Shown here in pieces: positions 9,664 through 20,095 of a stretch of 64,000 bases of DNA. A program made the position numbers and the translations under genes. Each line of letters starts with the position of its first letter. Position 1 is the stretch's first letter. The notes beneath the pieces are model-generated. The model did not search any database, had not been told where the DNA came from, and saw only the letters and a list, made by a program, of their open reading frames with translations. Location: NCBI GenBank assembly GCA_965221765.1, contig OZ244911.1, forward strand, positions 620,001-684,000, written 5' to 3'. The DNA is from Bin25 sp965221765. Its GTDB lineage: Bacteria > Bacteroidota > Bacteroidia > Flavobacteriales > Flavobacteriaceae.

Positions 9664-10973
9664 TTTGGGAATTATATACTTTCATCACCATTCTTTACCG
9701 AATGATCCTTTCCGTCCGATGGACACTTCATGGTGTTCAGCCCCTCATTCATACGAATGATGGGGTTTACAAACACTCCGTGTCCGTTTGACCTTGTCCC
9801 CATCCTCGAGGCCAATATATTTTTCGCCGCATTCATATCCGCATTCGATTCATCACCACATTGTTGACAAACAAACTTCGATGGTGTTACACGATTTCGC
9901 AGACGGGTATCCCCACAACCATGACATCGCTGAGACGTATACGCTGGCGGCACTTGATGAATGACAGCACGTTCGGATACCTGTCGTTCTAATTGATACC
10001 ATCCCGTGCCTAAGATGACGCGATTCAAACCTAATTTCGCTTTCACATTCTTGCCCGGTGAAGCGATCATACCCGATGCCGATGCGGTCATGCCTTTGGT
10101 TTTCAGGTCTTCCATGACCACCGATGTACTGCAGCGAGCGATTTGATTCGCCATCTGTTTTAAATCATTATTTCTGATGTTTTTGATTTGGAGGTGTTTT
10201 CGATTGATCGTCTACGCTATTTTTTGGTAACGAGCACTCCCTTCTTTCTTTTTGGCTTTTTGTTTTTGCCATGTTTTCATTCTTTTTTCTAATCGAGACG
10301 TGTCGATTAATCGATAAATATGACCTCGATCATCCTATTTTGTCTCACATGACGATCAATACCCATGCCGATTTGATCTTCTGTTTGCGGTATCGCATCC
10401 ACATGATAGGTGATATGGAAATACCATTTTCCTGTCGTTGATTGAGTGATCCGAGCTATTGTGGTGAGTATTGCATTTTGATAACAATTTCATGGTTGGT
10501 GATATTGGATTCATGGGATGTCTTGCCCTTTTTTAATTCTAAAATAGACCCCATCGGCTTTGAATTTGAATGGATCACCATTGATTTCAACCGGTATCGA
10601 TGGTCGATGTCTATTTTTACTTTTCCATTGGGGAAACCCTCTTTTTCCTTGAATAAAAGAAGTATAAGCCATCGATAAATCTTTCAATACCAAACGAGTG
10701 ACCACTTGTGGATAATCTTTTAACCATTGAAATGAAGGGTTTTTCTTATGCTGCACATACCATCGACACCATTAAAAATAACTAAAATCAGATGGTCCTG
10801 TTTCTTGGTATGGTTGATTTAAAGATTCTAACGCTTGATTCCATACCGAACGATTCGCTCCCGCCATCGCATACAATAAACGATCACTTGGTTTCGTCGT
10901 TCGAATACGATATCGTCATGTGATCTTTGTCTTCACTCTATAAAGATACGAATGGATTGGTTATGAAAGTATA
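9664..10973 (-). mobile_element. TnpB element flanked by inverted arms
   Basis: The tnpB remnant is bracketed by an inverted repeat. The left arm (9664-9683), read on the minus strand, gives GAAAGTATATAATTCCCAAA. The right arm on the plus strand begins ATGAAAGTATA at 10963-10973 and continues as AATAATTCCCAAA from 12460, on the far side of the IS inserted at 10974-12459. Classic IS605 elements lack terminal inverted repeats, so this may be a local feature of this copy. The left arm overlaps the last codons of tnpB. Confidence 0.5.
9672..10919 (-). pseudogene. tnpB: Decayed TnpB (IS200/IS605 OrfB) gene
   Basis: The pieces in order on the minus strand are an N-terminal segment from an ATG at 10919 (TTKPSDRLLYAMAGANRSVW), an in-frame TAA near 10770, a middle segment 10511-10756, a GIDRHV segment near 10350, and an intact C-terminal part (9672-10154) with the zinc finger CHGCGD ... 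CQQCGD and the RuvC-III signature NADMNAAKNI. TnpB is an RNA-guided nuclease carried by IS605-type elements. At least one stop and several frameshifts separate the pieces, so no active protein is expected. The 3' end is where a guide (omega) RNA would lie, but none could be confirmed. Confidence 0.8.
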
Positions 10974-12459
10974 TAGTCGCTCCTTAAAAAGTTTTTTTTA
11001 CCAGTTGTCGTTCACTTGTTTTTATTATCGAAGTTCTTTGAACTGAAAATAGAGCCCCTCTGAAAAAGTAAAAAAGAACCTATTGAACTAGTGGTTTCAT
11101 GAATTTCTTCCAATGCCACCCCGTAGCCGCCAAATAGGCCTTCATCGTTGGCCATGGGGCGCCCATCCAATCGTTTTCCTGCAGTCGATGTTCTGTTTTG
11201 AGGGGGCCAATCAGTGGCTCCATGGCCGCTGGGCGTCGACCCTTTTTCCGCTTCTTTTGTTTTGGATAGGGGGGGATCCCTTTTCAATGGTTTGCCTGGC
11301 ATCGATCTCTTGGTATGGCCGATCGGAGGTTTTCCTCGACCCCCTCGATCATACACTAGTTCTTTGGACGCTCGACCGACGATGGATTCCTATGGTTCCC
11401 ACCAGGGTTGGATGGTTTGGCGGTCATGCGGGTGGCCCTCCAAAGCACCGATGGCCGTGATGATCATGGTTGGCCTTTCCGTCGCCATCCAGCCGACGTT
11501 ATTTCCAAAGGCATCCATTTGATGAGCTTGGCCTTTGGCCATGCCAGCGGTGCATGGCTGGTTTTGATCGAATCGCTGTTGATGGATCACTCGTTGGTCC
11601 CGACCCCGTTCTTTTGGGTACAGACCTTTTGGTTGGGGAGCTGGTTTTCGTTCGAGCTCTCGGACTGGTCGGCCCGCGAAGGTCTTGCCTTTGGCAGTGG
11701 CCTTTTGGGCTTTTTTGGCCCGTTGGGGAGGCTTCCCGTTAACGGTTGGACGCCCCCGTTCTTTGGAGGCCTTGGCAACCGTCTGTCGTTGTTTTATGTT
11801 TTCTTTTTTGGCCATCTGGTGGCATGGGTCCATCCCATTTTGGTTCCGTTGGGCATCGGTGGAAACCCTCCCGTTGTTCCCTTGCACGGTGGTATCCGAT
11901 CAGACCACCGATGAAGATTTTTTGATTTCTTTCTGATGCAACCAGACCCCATAAGCAAACATCTTTTCCACGCCTGATGGACCCATACGATCTCTAGGAA
12001 TGACGCCCATCAGAGGAATCGCCAGGCGGTTGGTGGTTCATGACATCAAAACCCATGAAGGATGGCCTATCAGGATGTTCCATCCAGCGATCCATGAGCG
12101 TTTCATCCCCTAAATAGTAAAGCCGTTTCAGCATCCAACCACCCACCATCACTCCAATAGGATGGGCCCGAGGGCCGGTTTTGGTAGACAGCGCCTCCAA
12201 GGCGTTTTCAAAAAAAGACCAATCGATGGCATCCGCCAGCCACGGGATCTTGTGTTTTGGATGGCCAATACGTTTCAATGCCGAGTCTAATCACTAGGGT
12301 TGTTTGAGAGCTACTTTTTTAATCATTTCTACAAGAATTTAGACACCATAGACGCCTTTCCTAGCCGATTTCAAAACCCTGTTTTCGCCAGTAGGATACC
12401 GTTCAATCCCACATATCAAGGGGGTGATGGACTCTATTTGAGTTTTTAAGGAGCGACTA
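10974..12459 (-). mobile_element. IS5-like insertion sequence, complete but decayed (copy A)
   Basis: A 1,486-base element bounded by perfect 17-base terminal inverted repeats: TAGTCGCTCCTTAAAAA at 10974-10990 and its complement at 12443-12459. It is visibly richer in G+C than its surroundings. A second copy begins at 63467 with the same terminal sequence. It sits inside the right arm of the TnpB element. The target duplication could not be fixed exactly. Confidence 0.85.
11012..12278 (-). pseudogene. IS5-family transposase, frameshifted
   Basis: The N-terminal part (11994-12278) has the IS5 pattern WLADAIDWSFFENALEAL ... MVGGWMLKRLYYLGDETLMDRWMEHPD. After a disrupted region the middle part (11390-11887) contains KGQAHQMDAFGNNVGWM and ITAIGALEGHPHDRQTI, matching the DDE-transposase core of IS5-type proteins, and the C-terminal part (11012-11356) has YDRGGRGKPPIGHTKRSMPG. 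The pieces lie in different frames, so the gene is inactive. It carries a 7-G run at 11269-11275. Confidence 0.8.
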
Positions 12460-12735
12460 AATAATTCCCAAATGTTTCCTTTCTAAATAGGCTATCATTG
12501 ATAAACTCTATTACCCATCGATGTCTATTGAAAAATTTGCTGAAATTCATGAAACAACATGCCGTTGAATGGTATCGAAACACCATTCAAACAAGTATGC
12601 CAAGAGGCAGATGGGGAGAATAGGGATCTTCATCTATTGACAGGGGGGGGAGCTATTGCATTAGCGAACGGAACATGGTTATTCCTAAAATGATATTTTG
12701 AAGTCTCCTAATTTGGAAGGCCTTACAGAAGTGTA

Positions 12736-13284
12736 TCAACCTCCATCTATTTTGGATGTGCAAACTTTATAAAAAAAGTCCCACATAAATATAGATGCCG
12801 AATTTGAAACATTGAATGAATGTTTCGTTCCAAACTGAGGTATTTCAATGGCCCCTTGCACTCGATCTAGCGTCCTTTGATGCACTCCTTGTATTTCATT
12901 GCCAAGCACCAAAGCATAATGCCTATTTTTTTTTGGTTTAAACTCGAATAATGAAATAGACTCATCGGTTTGTTCCAATGCTAAAACATGTATATTTTGT
13001 TTTTCAAGTCGTTGAATGACCTCCAAACTATTTTGCACATATTCCCAATGAACGCTCTGTGTAGAGCCTAAGGCCGTTTTTTGAATGCCGCGATGGGGAG
13101 GTTTTCCACTAAAACCAGTGAGATAGATGGTATTGATTCGAAAACCATCAGCCGAGCGAAAAATAGATCCAATATTAGATAAGCTTCTGATATTTTCTAA
13201 AATCAACGACAAATTTAATTTCGGTAAACACTTGAATTGCTCAATAGAAATGCGCTTTATTTCTTGGGGGTTTCGTTTTTTCAA
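12736..13284 (-). CDS. TrmH/SpoU-family RNA 2'-O-methyltransferase
   Basis: The 182-residue protein is a minimal SPOUT methyltransferase. It has motif 1 (LENIRSLSNIGSIFRSADG), motif 2 (YALVLGNEIQGV) and motif 3 (IEIPQFGTKHSFNVSNSASI), which build the knotted SAM-binding site. It lacks the N-terminal substrate-binding extension of longer RlmB/TrmH forms, so the exact rRNA or tRNA target is open. It is divergent from mutS, with 79 bases between the starts. Confidence 0.85.
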   Translation of the reverse strand: MKKRNPQEIKRISIEQFKCLPKLNLSLILENIRSLSNIGSIFRSADGFRINTIYLTGFSGKPPHRGIQKTALGSTQSVHWEYVQNSLEVIQRLEKQNIHVLALEQTDESISLFEFKPKKNRHYALVLGNEIQGVHQRTLDRVQGAIEIPQFGTKHSFNVSNSASIFMWDFFYKVCTSKIDGG

Positions 13285-13363
13285 ATTAATTATTTAAATT
13301 TTTATTTTCTTTATACTTTATTTGCACATGGAATTATTCATCTGTTAGTCTTTATTTTTTATT

Positions 13364-15973
13364 TTGAGCAAACTTAAATCAAGAAAAAAAACTAAAAACT
13401 TCATCGAAACGCCACTCATGAAGCAATACCGAGATATCAAGTCTCGGTATCCCGATGCCATATTGCTTTTTCGAGTGGGGGATTTCTATGAAACCTTTGG
13501 GCAAGATGCCATCACTATTTCGGAGGTGTTGGGCATCGTACTGACCAAAAGAAATATCGGTCATGCTTCTGAAATCGAACTAGCTGGATTTCCGCATCAT
13601 TCATTGGATACTTATCTCCCTCGTTTGGTCAAAACGAAAACTCGAGTGGCTATTTGCGAACAATTAGAAGATCCCCAAAAAACCAAAACACTGGTCAAAC
13701 GAGGGGTTGTTGAATTAGTAACGCCAGGGGTTCAATTCAATGATACGAATTTAGAACAAAAAGAAAATAATTTTCTGTCTGCCATCTGTTTTGACAAGAA
13801 TATTGGAGTGGCTTTTCTTGATGTATCAACTGGCGGTTTTTGGGTTTCTGAAGGAGGCCAATCAGACATCCGTGCACTTGTTGAAAAACTAAATCCTTCT
13901 GAGGTTTTAGTTTCTAAACCTCAAAAATCAAAATTCATTCAAACTTTTGGATCGAAATTACACGGTCAATACCTTATGGATTGGGCATTTGAATCCGATT
14001 CAACCACGCAAAGAATCCTCGACCATTTTCAAATCCAATCATTACAGAGCTATGGCATTCAACCGATGCATGAAGGGCTTCGATCTGCAGGAGCCATTCT
14101 TTATTACTTGGGTGAAACTCATCATCGTCAACTAGATCATATCACGAGCATTAAAGTCATTGGCAATCAAGATTATATGGGCTTGGATTCATTTACCACC
14201 ACCAATCTTGAAATCTTCCATCCCACCACGTGTGGTGGCCAGGCTTTAATCCATGTGATTGATAAAACCCAAACCCCCATGGGGGGACGTTTAATGAAAT
14301 CATGGTTGCGTTTTCCTTTAAAAGAAAAGTTCAAAATTGAACAAAGACATGAAGTGGTTGAGTATTTTACCGAAACGCCTGAGTTACTAGCCGATATTAT
14401 ATATCAACTGAAAGGTATGTGTGATATTGGTCGGATAGCCTCTAAAATCGCCACTACTAAAATCACGCCAAGGCAATTGGTTTTTTTAAGCAAATCATTA
14501 CAAAAAGTATTGCAATTAAAACAATCTATAGAATCTACTTCATCTGAACTTTTAAAGCAAAATATCGGCATCTTTCAAAATCCACAGAAAATCATCGACT
14601 TGATTGGTTCCACCTTATTGGAAGAGCCCGCCCAGTCCATCACCAAAGGCCAAGTGATTGCTAACGGATTTAATCAAAAGCTCGATCAATTGAGAGCCTT
14701 TAAATCATCCACCGAAGAGCATTTATCCCAAATGTTGAAAGATGAAATCAAGGCTACGGGAATACAGAGTTTGAAAATTTCAAAAAACAATGTTTTTGGC
14801 TATTATTTGGAAGTTCGCAATACCTATAAAGACAGCGTTCCAGATCATTGGATTCGAAAACAGACCTTGGTCAATGGAGAGCGTTATATCAATCAAACCT
14901 TGAAGAAGTTTGAAGAACAGATTGTCAGTACAGAAGAAAATATATATCGCTTAGAAACTGAACTATATCATCATTTGATTCAACGATTAAAACATCAAAT
15001 TTCCCTTTTACAACAAATCACCGCCATCGCTGCCAAATTAGATTGCCTAAGCAACTTTGCTATGATTGCTTCCAAAAATAATTATTGCAAACCCGAATTC
15101 ACAACAGATTCTAAAATAGACATCACTAGTGCTAGGCATCCTGTGATAGAAGTCCTTCATCACTTGGATAATCCTTTTATCAGCAATGATATTTATTTGG
15201 ATAAATATCAGCAGCAAATCATCATGATTACGGGTCCCAATATGTCCGGAAAGAGTGTCATTTTAAGAAAAACGGCTCTCATCAGTCTCATGGCGCAAAT
15301 TGGATCGTTTGTCCCAGCTCAAAAAGCGGTCCTTCCGGTGCTCGATAAAATTTTCACTCGTGTTGGAACTAGTGATAATATTTCTATGGGAGAATCTACC
15401 TTTATGGTTGAAATGAATGAAACAGCCAATATTTTAAATACCATGACTAGTCATAGTCTCATTTTATTGGATGAAATCGGTCGAGGCACCAGTACTTATG
15501 ATGGTATTTCAATTGCATGGGCGATTACTCATTTTTTACATGAACATCCCCATCAACCCTTGGTGTTATTTGCTACGCACTACCATGAATTGAATGAACT
15601 AACCAATAGTTTAGAGCGAGTAAAAAACTATAATGTTTCAGTAAAAGAAACCAAAGATAAAGTGCTATTTCTTCGAAAATTAGTCCCTGGCGGCAGCGCT
15701 CATAGTTTTGGCATTCATGTTGCCAAAATGGCTGGAATTCCCACATTTGTCATTCAATTAGCATATCAAAAATTAAGCTCTCTAGAAGCCACTCATGGCC
15801 ATGCTCCAAACAATACTACTCCTCAAGGAGTCCAGCTCACTCTCTTAGACCGTGGATTTTCAAAAACCAATAAACTAATCAAAAAGATATCTACTATTGA
15901 TATCAACCAATTAACCCCATTGGAGGCCCTCCAGCAATTGAGCGAATTTCAAAAAGAGGTCCAAAAACTATAA
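13364..15973 (+). CDS. mutS: DNA mismatch repair protein MutS
   Basis: An 869-residue protein with the full MutS layout: the mismatch-binding domain with the FYE motif (RVGDFYETFGQDA), connector, lever and clamp domains, and the ATPase with Walker A GPNMSGKS (from about residue 624), Walker B LILLDEIGRGTSTYDG and a C-terminal helix-turn-helix. It recognises base mismatches and starts repair. The chosen start is TTG at 13364, because the conserved ETPLMKQY segment lies upstream of the next good ATG. The coding sequence looks intact, so homopolymer-tract variation in this genome need not reflect lost mismatch repair through MutS. Confidence 0.95.
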   Translation: MSKLKSRKKTKNFIETPLMKQYRDIKSRYPDAILLFRVGDFYETFGQDAITISEVLGIVLTKRNIGHASEIELAGFPHHSLDTYLPRLVKTKTRVAICEQLEDPQKTKTLVKRGVVELVTPGVQFNDTNLEQKENNFLSAICFDKNIGVAFLDVSTGGFWVSEGGQSDIRALVEKLNPSEVLVSKPQKSKFIQTFGSKLHGQYLMDWAFESDSTTQRILDHFQIQSLQSYGIQPMHEGLRSAGAILYYLGETHHRQLDHITSIKVIGNQDYMGLDSFTTTNLEIFHPTTCGGQALIHVIDKTQTPMGGRLMKSWLRFPLKEKFKIEQRHEVVEYFTETPELLADIIYQLKGMCDIGRIASKIATTKITPRQLVFLSKSLQKVLQLKQSIESTSSELLKQNIGIFQNPQKIIDLIGSTLLEEPAQSITKGQVIANGFNQKLDQLRAFKSSTEEHLSQMLKDEIKATGIQSLKISKNNVFGYYLEVRNTYKDSVPDHWIRKQTLVNGERYINQTLKKFEEQIVSTEENIYRLETELYHHLIQRLKHQISLLQQITAIAAKLDCLSNFAMIASKNNYCKPEFTTDSKIDITSARHPVIEVLHHLDNPFISNDIYLDKYQQQIIMITGPNMSGKSVILRKTALISLMAQIGSFVPAQKAVLPVLDKIFTRVGTSDNISMGESTFMVEMNETANILNTMTSHSLILLDEIGRGTSTYDGISIAWAITHFLHEHPHQPLVLFATHYHELNELTNSLERVKNYNVSVKETKDKVLFLRKLVPGGSAHSFGIHVAKMAGIPTFVIQLAYQKLSSLEATHGHAPNNTTPQGVQLTLLDRGFSKTNKLIKKISTIDINQLTPLEALQQLSEFQKEVQKL

Positions 15974-16046
15974 TCCAATGAATCTTAATCAAACGCAACT
16001 CATTTCCATTGATGCAAAGCAAATCGCAAGTGATGTTGAATCTTTT

Positions 16047-16054
16047 TACTTTTG
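16047..16054 (+). promoter_or_regulatory. Putative -7 box (TACTTTTG) for the tRNA genes
   Basis: TACTTTTG matches the Bacteroidota -7 consensus TAnnTTTG and ends 10 bases before tRNA-Gly. No clear -33 TTTG was seen at the usual 19-21 base spacing. Confidence 0.5.
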
Positions 16055-16064
16055 TGTGCCTTTT

Positions 16065-16138
16065 GCGAAAGTAGCTCAGTTGGCCAGAGCATCACCTTGC
16101 CATGGTGAGGGTCGCGGGTTCGAATCCCGTCTTTCGCT
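16065..16138 (+). tRNA. tRNA-Gly (anticodon GCC)
   Basis: The acceptor stem GCGAAAG pairs with CTTTCGC, the discriminator is T as usual for tRNA-Gly, the T-arm reads GGGTTCGAATCCC, and the anticodon loop CTTGCCATG gives GCC. No CCA is encoded. Confidence 0.95.
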
Positions 16139-16147
16139 CACATGATT

Positions 16148-16232
16148 GCTCGGGTGGTGGAATTGGTAGACACGTTGGACTTAAAATCCAATGACTATTG
16201 CGGTCGTGCGGGTTCAAGTCCCGCCCCGAGTA
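16148..16232 (+). tRNA. tRNA-Leu (anticodon TAA)
   Basis: Class II tRNA with a long variable arm. The acceptor stem GCTCGGG pairs with CCCGAGT, the discriminator is A, the anticodon loop CTTAAAA gives TAA, and the T-arm is GGGTTCAAGTCCC. It lies 9 bases after tRNA-Gly, so the two are probably co-transcribed. Confidence 0.95.
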
Positions 16233-16366
16233 CTTTTTGTCAGTTTGGGCAAAGTTTATTTTGAATAGAGAGTTTAATTGCTCCAGAGAAACAGAAACAA
16301 AATTAAATCGAAGGGTCTAATTCTTCTCAAAATTGCAAAGTGGATTGAACATGGCAACTGCTTAAT

Positions 16367-18183
16367 ATGAATGGAGATTTAAGAAACAGAATAGAAGCAA
16401 AAGACACCGACATTCGGAGTTTACTCAGAGAGCAGAAGTTCTATATTGATTATTTTCAAAGAGAATATCGTTGGGAAGAAAAACATATCAAAACACTGGT
16501 TGAAGATTTAACCAATGTGTTCTTATCAGTCTATCAAAGGGGGGATTATCGAAAAAGCGTTGCCTCTTACCAAAACTACTATTTGGGGCCAGTAGTGATG
16601 AGTAAAAACGATGTTAGAAAGTCTATCATTGATGGACAACAACGAATCACATCTATTACATTAATTCTAATATATCTCAAACATTTACAAAAAGAAGACT
16701 ATAGTAGAGTAGATGATTTAATATTTTCTGAGACTTTCGGAGAAAGGTCGTTTAATATAATTGATGAAGATCGTAGGGAGTGTATGAGCTATCTTTACGA
16801 AAAGGGGAGCTACTCTCCTAAAGAAACAGATAGTGAAACTGTAAGGAATTTAGCCAAACGCTATGAAGATATCGCTACAGTATTTCCTGATGATATTGCA
16901 AATCATTGCTTGCCACATTTTATAGATTGGCTAAAATTAAAAGTGATTGTGGTAGAAATAACAGCTTATTCAGATGAAAATGCATATACCATTTTCGAAA
17001 CCATGAATGATAGAGGTCTAAGTCTTACTTCAACTGAAATGTTAAAAGGGTACGTACTATCTCAAATCACCAACCATGAACAACGAAATGAAATAAATGA
17101 AATTTGGAAAGTAAAGATTCAAAGACTTAATGAATTCGAAAAACACGCTGACCAAAGCTTTTTTCAAGCGTGGTTCAGAGGAAAATATGCTCAATCTATA
17201 AGATCTGGTGGAGTTAGTTCGGAAAATAAAGACTTTGAAAATATAGCGACAAGATTTCACAATTGGTTTAAAAATAATCACCAAAACATTTTCGAATTGA
17301 CAAATTCAGATGATTTTTATCATTTCTTTAAAAATGAATTTCCTTTTTATGTTGATCGATACCTTCAAATTAAAGAAGCAAGTCGTGCTTACAACCCTAG
17401 TTTACAACATGTGTTTTATATCAAAAATTGGGGGATAGCAGATTCTTTAAAAGAGCCTTTGCTTTTATGTGCCATTGATTCTTTGAGTGATGATTATAAC
17501 CTACAAAAGATAGATTTAGTAGCAAAATATATTGAAACTTTTACAGTACGAAGAAGTATTAATTTTAGAAAGTTTAGCGCTTCCTCCATTAGATATACTA
17601 TGTTCATGCTGATTAAAAAAATTAGGAATAACAGCTATGATGAACTTAAAAAAACCATACTTGAAGAGGCCGATAAAATACCTGAAACATTCGATGGTAT
17701 TTCAGATTTTAGACTCAAAAAAATGAATAGAAAGTTTGTAAAACATTTACTCTCTCGAATTTCTAGTTTTGTTGACAAGCTTGCTGGAATAGGAACTTCT
17801 TATGAGAGTTACCAATTTCCTAGTGAAACGCCATTTGAAATTGAGCATTTATTGGGTAGTAACAGAAATAACAGAAATGATATGAAGACGAAAATGAATT
17901 TGAACATTGGAGAAATAAAATAGGGGCCTTAATCCTAATACCTCAAGGTCAAAACCAATCATACAGTAATTTATCATATGAGGACAAATTAGAGTACTAC
18001 ATAAGAGAAAACACCTATGCTCAAACCCTTCATCACTTGTTTTACCAGAGGAACCCCAATTTTTTACAAAATGAAATAGTCAATTCTTTGCAGTTTAAAC
18101 CTCATCCGCAGTTTTTAAGATCAGATATTAATGAAAGAACTGAATTACTAAAAAAGATATGTCAAGTGATTTGGAAGTTTTAA
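16367..18183 (+). pseudogene. GmrSD-type (DUF262/DUF1524) restriction protein with a frameshift
   Basis: The first frame (16367-17923, 518 residues) holds a DUF262 domain with the signature SIIDGQQRITSITLIL (ParB-like nucleotide-binding fold), a helical middle, and the start of DUF1524 with FEIEHLLGSN (HNH-type metal site). The frame then ends early. In another frame the expected continuation appears, DENEFEHWRNKIGALILIPQ, running to a TAA at 18181-18183. The break lies near base 17880. Intact members cut modified phage DNA. It is either a pseudogene, a sequencing error or a frameshift-regulated gene. It sits directly after two tRNA genes, a common landing site for defence genes. Confidence 0.75.
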
Positions 18184-18243
18184 AAAGTTAATTACCTTAC
18201 AAATAGCATAATTTCGTTTAAATTTTTTCTAAGCTTGAGAAAT

Positions 18244-19509
18244 TTAGTCTTTTATCGCTTTTAACTTTTCCTCTGCTTTAAGAAGTAGTTCGGGAGTTGC
18301 TTTGACCTTTCCATCTAACGGACCAATAGCATCTAAATTTTTAATTTCTTTTTTTGCTTGGACTCCCATGCCTTTTAGTTCAATTACTCTAGATATCAAT
18401 CCATCATGACCCGATAGTTGTTTTGTTGCTTTATCGTAATTTGACCATGCATCTTGAAGATTGCTTCCTATCTTTAGCATAGATTCTGAAAAATTAGCTA
18501 GTTTTTCATAGACTAATGCTCCTTGCTTAGCTATTTTATCCGCATCTTTTGATAGGCGGTCGCTTTTCCATAAATCAAAAACTATTTTTAACGATATCAA
18601 TAGATAAAGTGGGTTCATCAATATGACTCTTTTTTTATAAGCGTATTCCCATAAATTAGAATCGAATTCTAAGGCTGCGTTTAATGCATTTTCATTTGGC
18701 ACAAACATGATGACAAAATCGGGGGTATTCGGTATTTGATCGTATGCTTTATCGTGAAGTTCGTCAATGTGTTTTTTTATCGAAGCGACATGAGCTTTGA
18801 TGTATTGATTATGCTGTTCTTTTGTTATATCTTCCCGAAATGAATCTGTAAAATCTTTAATAGAAACTTTTGAATCTATAATTAAAATTCGTTCATCCGG
18901 ATAAAAAATAACTGCATCGGGCCTCATTTTTTTATCTGTTTTTCTTGAGGGATTATCTAATTGGTGTTGTAGTGAATATTCTCTGCCGCATTCCAATCCT
19001 GAGTTTTCTAAAACTCTTTTTAGTATGTGTTCACCCCAATCACCCATCATTTTGGAATCCCCTTTGAGTGCTTGTGTTAAATTTTGAGCATCTTCTGATA
19101 GTTTTAAGTTCAAACTCTTTAATTCATGAACTTTTTCTCCAAGAGAAAATCTTTCCTTTCCTTCAGACTCAACCTCTTTTCTAAACTTTTCAATGTTTTC
19201 CTTGAATGGCTTGAGCAAGGCTTCTATTTTTTCAGATGCAGAATCAGAATATTTTTTAGAATTTTTCTCTAAAATTTCACTCCCGATGATTTTTAGTTGG
19301 TCTTTTAGTGCTTCTTCTTGTTTTTCTTTTAGATTTTCATTGATCTTTTTAGCTTGTTCTAAAACACGGATGTTTACCTCCGCCTCCTTTAGATTTTTTT
19401 CAGACAACTCTAGTTTTTTTGAAATTTTTATGCTTTTACTAACAAAAAATAACACCAAGAGAAACAAAAATCCAATTAAAGCTCCCAAAAATATTACTGT
19501 ATTTTCCAT
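18244..19509 (-). CDS. rmuC: DNA recombination protein RmuC
   Basis: A 421-residue protein with an N-terminal membrane segment (residues ~5-25), a Lys/Glu-rich coiled coil (about 30-150) and the RmuC nuclease-like domain, with GDWGEHILKRVLENSGL, the acidic/Lys motif RPDAVIFYP ... LIIDSKVSIKDF and PNENALNAALEF. RmuC limits DNA inversions at short repeats, though its mechanism is not settled. It is convergent with the GmrSD-like gene. Confidence 0.92.
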   Translation of the reverse strand: MENTVIFLGALIGFLFLLVLFFVSKSIKISKKLELSEKNLKEAEVNIRVLEQAKKINENLKEKQEEALKDQLKIIGSEILEKNSKKYSDSASEKIEALLKPFKENIEKFRKEVESEGKERFSLGEKVHELKSLNLKLSEDAQNLTQALKGDSKMMGDWGEHILKRVLENSGLECGREYSLQHQLDNPSRKTDKKMRPDAVIFYPDERILIIDSKVSIKDFTDSFREDITKEQHNQYIKAHVASIKKHIDELHDKAYDQIPNTPDFVIMFVPNENALNAALEFDSNLWEYAYKKRVILMNPLYLLISLKIVFDLWKSDRLSKDADKIAKQGALVYEKLANFSESMLKIGSNLQDAWSNYDKATKQLSGHDGLISRVIELKGMGVQAKKEIKNLDAIGPLDGKVKATPELLLKAEEKLKAIKD

Positions 19510-20095
19510 TCTCTCTAATTCAAGAAATCACACACAAAAAAGCCAAAAACAGTTGTATTCAAATGATTTAGGAAATCTGTTTTTCAGCAAACTAATGTTA
19601 GTAAACAAAAATAAATTCTTTTCTAACGAACTCATTCGAATCATCTCCTTCAAGATTGATATCGTATCTACTTTGGTTCTTGTCTTCTTTTCCTTCAGAG
19701 AACTTTACACTACATCTGTTAAGTCCTCTTCACTATAATTTTCAAACCACCAAACGTTTTGCTCCATTTTTTCCCTACAAAATGAATGATTCTCCACAAT
19801 CCATGCTTATCGTTACGGAGATATTTTTGGATTTTTATTCCCCCATTTCTAATTCCCCTTCTACCTAACTCAAAGATATCAACGATGAGGTTTCAACATA
19901 TCATTTCCTTATAATAATTCATAGACCAATCTCCCTTAATCATCAATTCATGATAATCTTGACATTTTTGTATACTTTCTCCTAATTTAACGTTACAAAA
20001 TCAAACTTTGATTTTTCTTTGAGAATCATAAAATTTATCAAATCCCTTGATTTCTTGTTCAATTAACACTCTATTCGATTAATTTTCTAAAATCA
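19510..20095. other. 586-base gap without a recognised gene
   Basis: AT-rich DNA between the divergent rmuC and sulfatase genes. No convincing coding frame, RNA gene or repeat was found. It must hold the promoters for both genes, but no full TTTG / TAnnTTTG pair stood out. Confidence 0.4.

Noticed and set aside
19193..19738. A 181-codon plus-strand frame opposite rmuC
   Set aside because: It is the antisense shadow of the Lys/Glu-rich coiled coil of RmuC, giving a Phe/Ser-rich product.
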